From an uncultured beta proteobacterium (GTDB lineage: Bacteria > Pseudomonadota > Gammaproteobacteria > Burkholderiales > Burkholderiaceae_C), in NCBI GenBank assembly GCA_903948045.1, contig CAJAXU010000483.1, positions 1 to 38,619 of the forward strand: a stretch of 38,619 nucleotides of DNA. Direction: 5' to 3'. The position numbers and the translations under genes were made by a program. Below, piece after piece: positions 33,774 to 38,619 of the stretch; the first letter of the stretch is position 1; each line of letters starts with the position of its first letter. The notes below the pieces were generated by a model. The model saw only the letters and a program-made list of their open reading frames with translations. It was not told the DNA's origin and made no database searches.

Positions 33774-35071
33774 GCCAGAGCGCCCTGGTTTGGGCCTAGC
33801 AGAGGTTCGAGTTGTGCTGCCACCGCCAAACCTGATTTAAGCCCGTCTTCATGAAAGCCATAGCCAGTCCAGGCCCCGCAAAAATAGGTGTGGCGCTGCC
33901 CCTGCAAGGCTCTGACAGCTTGCTGGGCCCGGATCGCGGCGAGGTCGAAGATCGGGTGCGCATAGTCGAAGCTGGCATGAACCTCGCCAGGCGCAATGGC
34001 GCGCAGTGGGTTGAGCGACACCAGCACTGGCTGCGCAAAGGGCAGCGGCTGAAGTTGATTGAGCAGGTAGTGCAGGCAGACTTGGTTGGCGTCCCCAGCC
34101 CCAATGGCGCGCTCATAGTTCCAGGCCGCCCAGGCCCGGCGCTGGCGTGGCAGCACCGAGGTGTCGGTGTGCAGCACGGCCCGGTTGGCCTGGTAACGGA
34201 TGGCGCCCAGTGTGGCGCGTTCGGCCTCGCTCGCGTCATCCAGCAAGGCGAGGGACTGGTCGGAGTGACTGGCCAGCACGACCTTGTCAAAGCGCTCGGT
34301 CTGCCCTGCGGCGCTGACCAGTACGCCCTGTGCATCCCGGCGGATCAGCTGCACCGGGCAGCGCAGGCGCTTGTCGTCAATCCGGGCGGTGATTTTGTCA
34401 ACGTACTGGCGTGCACCGCCATCCACCGTCCACCATTGCGGCCGGTTGGTGACCTGGATCAGGCCGTGGTTGTGGCAGAACCGGACCATGGTGGCCACCG
34501 GGAACTGCAGCATTTGGTCGGTTGGACAGCTCCAGATGCAGCCCAGCATCGGCAGAAAGTACCAGTCTCGGAACTCGGTTGAAAACTGGTGCTGCGACAA
34601 GAAGTCAGCCAACGGTTGTAGCAGTTCGGCATCCCGACCTCCGACGGCCAGGGCGGTGGCCAGACGGTTGAAACGCAGCACATCGCCCAACATCGCCAGA
34701 AAACGCGGGCGCACCAGATTGCGGCGCTGGGCAAACACGGTGTTGAGCGAGGAGCCGCTCCATTCCAGGACTGCTGGTGGCCGATGACCCGGGACCTGAA
34801 CCGAAAACGACATGTCCGAGCGGGCGGTCGGCACGCCGAGCTCGCCAAACAGCCGGATCAGTTCGGGGTAGGTGCGCTCATTGAAAACGAGAAAACCGGT
34901 GTCCACGCCATGACGGACGGGTCCGTCCGGGCCCGGGAGGGTGAGGTCGACCGTATGCGTATGGCCGCCGAAATAGTCGCCCGCCTCAAAAAGAGTGATG
35001 TCCGCCCGGCCGCGCAGGCGATGCGCCACAGCCAGACCAGATATGCCGGAGCCGACGATGGCCAGCTTCAT
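33770..35071 (-). CDS. FAD-dependent amine-oxidase-like oxidoreductase
   Basis: The ATG at 35071 gives 433 residues beginning MKLAIVGSGISGLAVAHRL; 35107 is an alternative start adding 12 residues, and neither has a clear ribosome site. GSGISG (8-13) is the dinucleotide-binding motif and FEAGDYFGGHTHTVD (about 28-42) the amine-oxidase GG-doublet region. DTGFLVFNERTYPEL, LPMLGCIWSCP and the C-terminal CGAWTGYGFHEDGLKSGLAVA (FAD-binding GxxxxxGxxEgal type) complete it. It likely oxidises or desaturates an acyl chain. It is the first gene of the eight-gene operon. In Rhodobacter sphaeroides the comparable gene cluster is tied to furan fatty acid formation. Confidence 0.9.
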   Translation of the reverse strand: MKLAIVGSGISGLAVAHRLRGRADITLFEAGDYFGGHTHTVDLTLPGPDGPVRHGVDTGFLVFNERTYPELIRLFGELGVPTARSDMSFSVQVPGHRPPAVLEWSGSSLNTVFAQRRNLVRPRFLAMLGDVLRFNRLATALAVGGRDAELLQPLADFLSQHQFSTEFRDWYFLPMLGCIWSCPTDQMLQFPVATMVRFCHNHGLIQVTNRPQWWTVDGGARQYVDKITARIDDKRLRCPVQLIRRDAQGVLVSAAGQTERFDKVVLASHSDQSLALLDDASEAERATLGAIRYQANRAVLHTDTSVLPRQRRAWAAWNYERAIGAGDANQVCLHYLLNQLQPLPFAQPVLVSLNPLRAIAPGEVHASFDYAHPIFDLAAIRAQQAVRALQGQRHTYFCGAWTGYGFHEDGLKSGLAVAAQLEPLLGPNQGALA

Positions 35072-35145
35072 GCGCTGCAAACCGCTGCCTTGGGAGGCTC
35101 GAGGCATAAAAAGAGGGTGTGCATTGAAGATGGTACGTTGTAGTT

Positions 35146-35173
35146 ATTTTATGACCAGTCGGTAATTTTTCAA
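35146..35173 (-). promoter_or_regulatory. Sigma-70-type promoter of the lipid-modification operon
   Basis: On the minus strand, TTGAAA (35173-35168) and TAAAAT (35151-35146) are separated by 16 bases. Each differs from the sigma-70 consensus by one base. It lies about 40 bases before the longer start and 75 before the preferred start of the FAD oxidoreductase gene. It suggests housekeeping expression; no ECF-type GGAAC or TGATC box was found in the 109-base gap. Confidence 0.55.
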
Positions 35174-35216
35174 AGCAAGGCCGCAATACCCGGGCTGGCG
35201 CCATGGCCGACCCCTG

Positions 35217-36455
35217 CTAAATGCGTTTGACCGACGGGATGGCCTTGGTCAGCGGCAGAAGTCGCTTGAGTGGCGGCCGGACCTTGATCTCATGACCCGG
35301 AATACTGCTCAGAATCTTGAACTCGCTTTGCGCCGTATCACGCACCGTCAACTCACTGTGCGTCATCCCGAGGCGATTGAGCATCACAGCGACAAAGGGG
35401 GTGGTGGTGTTCGCGCCGCGCCGTACCACGATCGCAGTTTCCTGAGAAGCCAGACGAACATAGGTGCCTGGAGAGTAGATGCCGACGGCCTTGATCAGGG
35501 CCGCGCCTGCCTCGTCGACCTGCTTGTTTTCATCAAAGTAAATGGCTTTCATGGCGATGCCCGGGGGCACCGCCTTGCGCGCCGCTCGCGGCGAAATGGC
35601 GGCCGCAAATTTGTCGGCGCGTTGAATCAGGCGGGCGATCCGTTCACCGGGCGAGCGTTTGGACAGCGGCCCTGGCAGTTTGGCGTGATGGTGCCGCACG
35701 CCCTCGAGCCAGAGTTGGTTGGTGAGCCCAAGTGAGGTCAGCATGTCGACTGAGCGTGCCGGATGCTGGTCAATGTTCTGCCGTTGTGGTGGTGCGACGG
35801 GCTCTTTTTGTTGCGCCAGCACGTCTTGCAGCTCCGTCATGCCAATGTTCATGCTCAGCGCGGCACGGCCGAGCGCGCTGGTGAGATCCGCCGGCCAATG
35901 CAACACCTCGCGTGCTGCAATGCCGCACATGGCATTGACCAGCATGGCATGGGTCGCACTGTAGCGCTCGACCTCGATAGAGGCCATCTGAATCAGGGCC
36001 AGCAGCGTTCCGTCCGGGTTGGCTTGGCTGAACAGACTGACTTTATCCTCCAGCCGCTCGACCTGTTCCAGGAACGCCGCCTCGCGACCATTTCGCAATA
36101 TGGCGTGTGCCTGCTCTTGTAGATAGGGCCAATCCGGTTCCTTGTCGACTTCCGGCAGCCGGGAAGGGCTGCGCCTGGCCCCCGCGACCTGGTCTCCGGC
36201 CTGGGCGATGTTGGCGAGTTTGGAGTCCCGCGCCAGCATCGTCAACATCTGTCCCTCTTGATGCCGCTTCAGTGCCTGCGCATCCTGGCGGTCGATGAAC
36301 AGGCTGTCGTTCCCCTGGGCCATGGCTTCAAGCTCGGTGCGGCTTTTGACGCGGCTCCCCTTTTTGAGCAGCAGGGCCCCACTGGCACTCCATAACGAAA
36401 AGGGAAGTGGATCTTCGATGCGGATGCTGGCGATTTTGACGGGCGAGAGGTCCAT
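35217..36455 (-). CDS. Degenerate HD-GYP-like protein, copy 1
   Basis: A 412-residue protein. A short N-terminal beta-rich region (1-60) and a linker precede an HD-GYP-like helical domain (about 145-320) and a C-terminal beta-rich tail (about 320-412). Relics of the metal site are His169 (YSATHAM), His231 (QHPARS), His255-257 and Asp281 (RADKFAA). The HD dyad, however, is Met202-Asn203 (SMNIGM), and the GYP motif is replaced by PGPLSKRS. It is therefore unlikely to cleave cyclic di-GMP but may bind it or a partner. It is 46% or so alike by eye in the core to the adjacent copy, 28 bases upstream, and the pair are probably co-transcribed. Confidence 0.8.
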   Translation of the reverse strand: MDLSPVKIASIRIEDPLPFSLWSASGALLLKKGSRVKSRTELEAMAQGNDSLFIDRQDAQALKRHQEGQMLTMLARDSKLANIAQAGDQVAGARRSPSRLPEVDKEPDWPYLQEQAHAILRNGREAAFLEQVERLEDKVSLFSQANPDGTLLALIQMASIEVERYSATHAMLVNAMCGIAAREVLHWPADLTSALGRAALSMNIGMTELQDVLAQQKEPVAPPQRQNIDQHPARSVDMLTSLGLTNQLWLEGVRHHHAKLPGPLSKRSPGERIARLIQRADKFAAAISPRAARKAVPPGIAMKAIYFDENKQVDEAGAALIKAVGIYSPGTYVRLASQETAIVVRRGANTTTPFVAVMLNRLGMTHSELTVRDTAQSEFKILSSIPGHEIKVRPPLKRLLPLTKAIPSVKRI

Positions 36456-36483
36456 GGACGGTCAGGAGTTACGGTCGCGGCGC

Positions 36484-37851
36484 TCAGGCCGGAAAATTGG
36501 AGGCCGGGGTGCGGGTCAAGGGGATGAGCCGAGAGAGATTGAGGCTGACTTTGACGCTGGCGCTGGGCAGGCCGGCGGTGACGCGCCAGTCGGCCAAACT
36601 GGTGTCGCGCAGGGTCAGCTCATTGTTGGGCAGGCCCTCGCGATTCAGCACCACAGCGACGCGTGGCGCGCTGGTTACTCGGCCGCGCCGCACCACAATC
36701 GCCACCTCTTGGCTGGCCAGCCGGACAAAAGACCCCGGTGGGTAAACACCCACGGCCTTCACAAGTGCGGCCCCAGCCTCGTCGACAGCCTGGTTTTCAT
36801 CAAAATAGGCCGCTTTCATGGCGATCCCGGTGGCGGCTGCCGAGCGGGAGGCGCGGGGTGAAATCGCGGCGGCAAAAATGTCGGCCCTTTGAATCAAGCG
36901 CGCCATCCGCTGGCCCTGGCTGCGTGCGGCCAATGGACCGGGTGCTTTGGCATGGTGGTCGAGCACCGCCTCCAACAGGTCGCGGTTGGTCACACCCAGT
37001 TGGCGCAGCAGTGCCGCCGAGTGACTCGGGTGCACCCGAACCAGTTCGCGCTGTTTGGGGTTCAAAGGTTCTTTTTGCTGCGCCATCCGGTCCTGCTGGA
37101 CCGACATACCGATGTTCATCGTCAGAGCCGCATGGCACAGCACAGTTTCTTGCAGCGCCGGCCATTTCAAGACATCGCGTGCGGCGATGCCGCACATCAC
37201 ACTGACGAGCATCGCGTGGGTGCCGCTGTAGCGCTCCAGATCCCGCGACGACAGAAAAAACAGGCTGAGCAGTGTGCCGTCGGGGTTGAGCCGGGCGTAG
37301 TGGCCAAGGTGGGCCTGTAGTTTTTCCAGTCGTTCACGGAAATTTTGTGGGTTGGAGACCCGCAGCAGGGCATGTGCCTGGTCTTGCAAGTCCAGCCAGT
37401 CGGCCTCACTGCTGGGGATCTCGCCCAAGGGAGCTTCGACTTTCGTGCTGGTAGCGCCGCTGGCCTCAACGCCTGCATTCAGTACGGCCGATACTTCGGT
37501 GCGCGGCGGTGCCGCCTTCAGGGTCGCCAGTCGGTCAGATCCTCTTGAGACAGCCCGCTCGCGAGCGACCACCACGCCCATGTCAGTCAGTCGGGTGCTG
37601 GCGATGGCGCCAAGAGCGCGATCTCCGCTCAGCAGTGCATTCAAGCGCTTTTGATAGGCGTTTTGAAAACGCTCGTATTCAATCGCATCGACCAGCAGCT
37701 TGTCGCGCTTGCCCAGCATGACCTCGTACTCCCGCTTGTCCTTCAGGATGTAGCCGCTACCAGCCACCATCAGGCCATTCTCATCCCAGACTGAGAATGG
37801 CAGGGCCTCGCCGATGCGGATGTGTTCGAAACTGAAGCTGACGCGTCGCAT
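36484..37851 (-). CDS. Degenerate HD-GYP-like protein, copy 2
   Basis: The ATG at 37851 (MRRVSFSFEHIRIGEALPFSVW) gives 455 residues; the longer frame to 37932 runs into the rfaE2 promoter. The layout is that of copy 1, with an extra 40-odd-residue Ala/Thr/Ser-rich linker (about 115-155). The core repeats the same changes: THAMLVSVMCGIAARDVLKWP, TMNIGM in place of HDIGK, RVHPSHSAALLRQLG, DHHAKAPGPLAARS without GYP, and IQRADIFAAAISPRASR. The C-terminal tail ends in VSLNLSRLIPLT, like RPPLKRLLPLT in copy 1. Both paralogs have kept the same losses, so the altered site is probably selected. It is divergent from rfaE2. Confidence 0.8.
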   Translation of the reverse strand: MRRVSFSFEHIRIGEALPFSVWDENGLMVAGSGYILKDKREYEVMLGKRDKLLVDAIEYERFQNAYQKRLNALLSGDRALGAIASTRLTDMGVVVARERAVSRGSDRLATLKAAPPRTEVSAVLNAGVEASGATSTKVEAPLGEIPSSEADWLDLQDQAHALLRVSNPQNFRERLEKLQAHLGHYARLNPDGTLLSLFFLSSRDLERYSGTHAMLVSVMCGIAARDVLKWPALQETVLCHAALTMNIGMSVQQDRMAQQKEPLNPKQRELVRVHPSHSAALLRQLGVTNRDLLEAVLDHHAKAPGPLAARSQGQRMARLIQRADIFAAAISPRASRSAAATGIAMKAAYFDENQAVDEAGAALVKAVGVYPPGSFVRLASQEVAIVVRRGRVTSAPRVAVVLNREGLPNNELTLRDTSLADWRVTAGLPSASVKVSLNLSRLIPLTRTPASNFPA

Positions 37852-37932
37852 GGTCGCCCTGGGTTGTAACGATGGCGGGAGTCGAAAAAAGCAGCAGCTT
37901 AACCCAATTGTTGACCTGCTAGCATTGAACAC

Positions 37933-38424
37933 ATGAGCAATTCAGATGCCATTTTGGCCCTTTACGACAAAATTTGTGACCCGCGGGACCTGCCAGCGCG
38001 ACTGGCGCGCTTGCCACGGCCACTGGTGTTCACCAACGGCGTCTTTGATGTGTTGCACCGGGGCCATGTGCAGTACCTGGTGCAGGCCCGGGCGCTGGGC
38101 GCCAGCCTGCTGGTTGCACTCAACACCGACGCCTCGGCGCGCCGGTTGGGTAAGGGGCCAGACCGGCCGCTCAATCCGGAGGATGATCGCGCCGTGGTGA
38201 TGGCGGCGCTGGCCTCGACCAGCCTGGTCACCTGGTTTGACGAGGACACGCCGCTGCAGCTGATCACCCAGGTGCGGCCCGACATCCTGGTCAAGGGCGG
38301 CGACTACGACATGCAGACCCTGGCCGAGACCCGCGTGGTTGAATCCTATGGTGGCCGCGCCCTGGCCCTGCCTTTTGTCAGCGGCTATTCCACCACGGCT
38401 CTGGTGCGAAAAATCCGCCAATAA
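37933..38424 (+). CDS. rfaE2: D-glycero-beta-D-manno-heptose 1-phosphate adenylyltransferase
   Basis: A 163-residue stand-alone nucleotidyltransferase. The signature VFTNGVFDVLHRGHVQYL (about 32-49) contains the HxGH-type HRGH ATP-binding motif. DRPLNPEDDRAVVMAAL, IRPD-like VRPDILVKGGDY and the C-terminal GYSTTALVRKIR complete the HldE C-domain pattern. It transfers AMP to heptose 1-phosphate, making ADP-heptose for the lipopolysaccharide inner core. In E. coli this is fused to the kinase (HldE); here it is separate, as in many betaproteobacteria. The stop is 10 bases from the end of the convergent RND gene. Confidence 0.96.
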   Translation: MSNSDAILALYDKICDPRDLPARLARLPRPLVFTNGVFDVLHRGHVQYLVQARALGASLLVALNTDASARRLGKGPDRPLNPEDDRAVVMAALASTSLVTWFDEDTPLQLITQVRPDILVKGGDYDMQTLAETRVVESYGGRALALPFVSGYSTTALVRKIRQ

Positions 38425-38434
38425 AGCATGGCGA

Positions 38435-38619
38435 TCAAGGTCTGGCCGGTGCGGATGGGGTAGGAGCGGGCGCGCGCCGCAGCCAGCGGGTCAGGCGCCC
38501 CAGCAGGTGCTCCAAGTCGTCGATGTAGGTGAACACCGCCGGCACCACCAGCAGGCTCAGCAGCGTGGAGGTGATCAGGCCGCCGATCACGGCAATCGCC
38601 ATCGGTGAGCGAAAACTCG
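38435..38619 (-). CDS. RND efflux transporter permease, C-terminal end
   Basis: A frame running in from the right edge ends at TGA (38437-38435). It reads [20 protein letters not shown] then [20 protein letters not shown] and a basic, Pro/Ala-rich tail. This is the last transmembrane helix (TM12) of a large RND pump, where [15 protein letters not shown].lY is nearly invariant. About 60 residues are visible; the rest lies outside the window. HAE1 drug-type and heavy-metal-type pumps cannot be told apart from this piece. Confidence 0.85.
   Translation of the reverse strand, partial: SFRSPMAIAVIGGLITSTLLSLLVVPAVFTYIDDLEHLLGRLTRWLRRAPAPTPSAPARP

Noticed and set aside
35073-35086. Third relative of the 14-base edge repeat as part of a repeat family
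   Set aside because: It shares only AGCGGTTTGCAGCG with the right copy, on the other strand and just upstream of a gene start; it more likely shows that this string recurs by chance.

Overview
The window looks like chromosome from a betaproteobacterium of the order Burkholderiales, most likely a Comamonadaceae relative (Rhodoferax/Polaromonas-like). This is inferred from a Bug/TctC-type receptor, a DUF3717-DUF1289 protein, a stand-alone RfaE2 and the roughly 60% GC gene style. No rRNA or tRNA was seen, so the genus is a guess. No gene-free stretch exceeds 300 bases.

Region 1 (1-6137, + strand) is a signalling and type IV pilus block. It holds the end of a PP2C phosphatase, a decayed FHA-domain reading frame, a metallo-beta-lactamase-fold cyclic-nucleotide phosphodiesterase, and a GAF-fused GspE/PilB ATPase. 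A pilin follows, with a good sigma-54 promoter and a terminator, and then a PglL/TfpO-type pilin glycosyltransferase.

Region 2 (about 6138-19345) is a catabolic insert. A minus-strand operon (aldehyde dehydrogenase, SDR, NIPSNAP protein, Bug receptor, choline-sulfatase-family sulfatase) diverges from a plus-strand operon (two acyl-CoA dehydrogenases, NDP-forming acyl-CoA synthetase, crotonase, IclR regulator). An SMP-30 lactonase of lower GC and the C-terminal stump of another crotonase lie at the right edge. Together the genes suggest sulfate ester to alcohol to aldehyde to acid to acyl-CoA to beta-oxidation; the substrate is unknown. A 14-base direct repeat sits at both edges, but such repeats also occur by chance.

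Region 3 (19358-30000) is housekeeping: a class III adenylate cyclase, moaC, a BepA-like M48 protease, a small membrane protein, a TerC transporter behind a yybP-ykoY manganese riboswitch, a DUF3717/DUF1289 protein, YaeQ, purB and a glutathione S-transferase.

Region 4 (28137-35173, minus) is one tightly coupled eight-gene operon: FAD amine-oxidase-like protein, DUF1365, cyclopropane-fatty-acid-synthase-like methyltransferase, chalcone-isomerase-like protein, MFS carrier, DUF3833 lipoprotein, SDR and NTF2-like protein. It has a recognisable sigma-70 promoter. It matches a known lipid-modification or photooxidative-stress neighbourhood, but no ECF sigma/anti-sigma pair is present here.

Region 5 (35217-38619) has two tandem paralogous HD-GYP-like proteins that have both lost the HD dyad and the GYP motif, then rfaE2 and the C-terminus of an RND efflux pump.

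The most notable points are the degenerate HD-GYP pair, the decayed FHA gene inside the phosphatase/phosphodiesterase/ATPase block, the sulfate-ester catabolic insert with its ragged edges, and the Mn2+ riboswitch.
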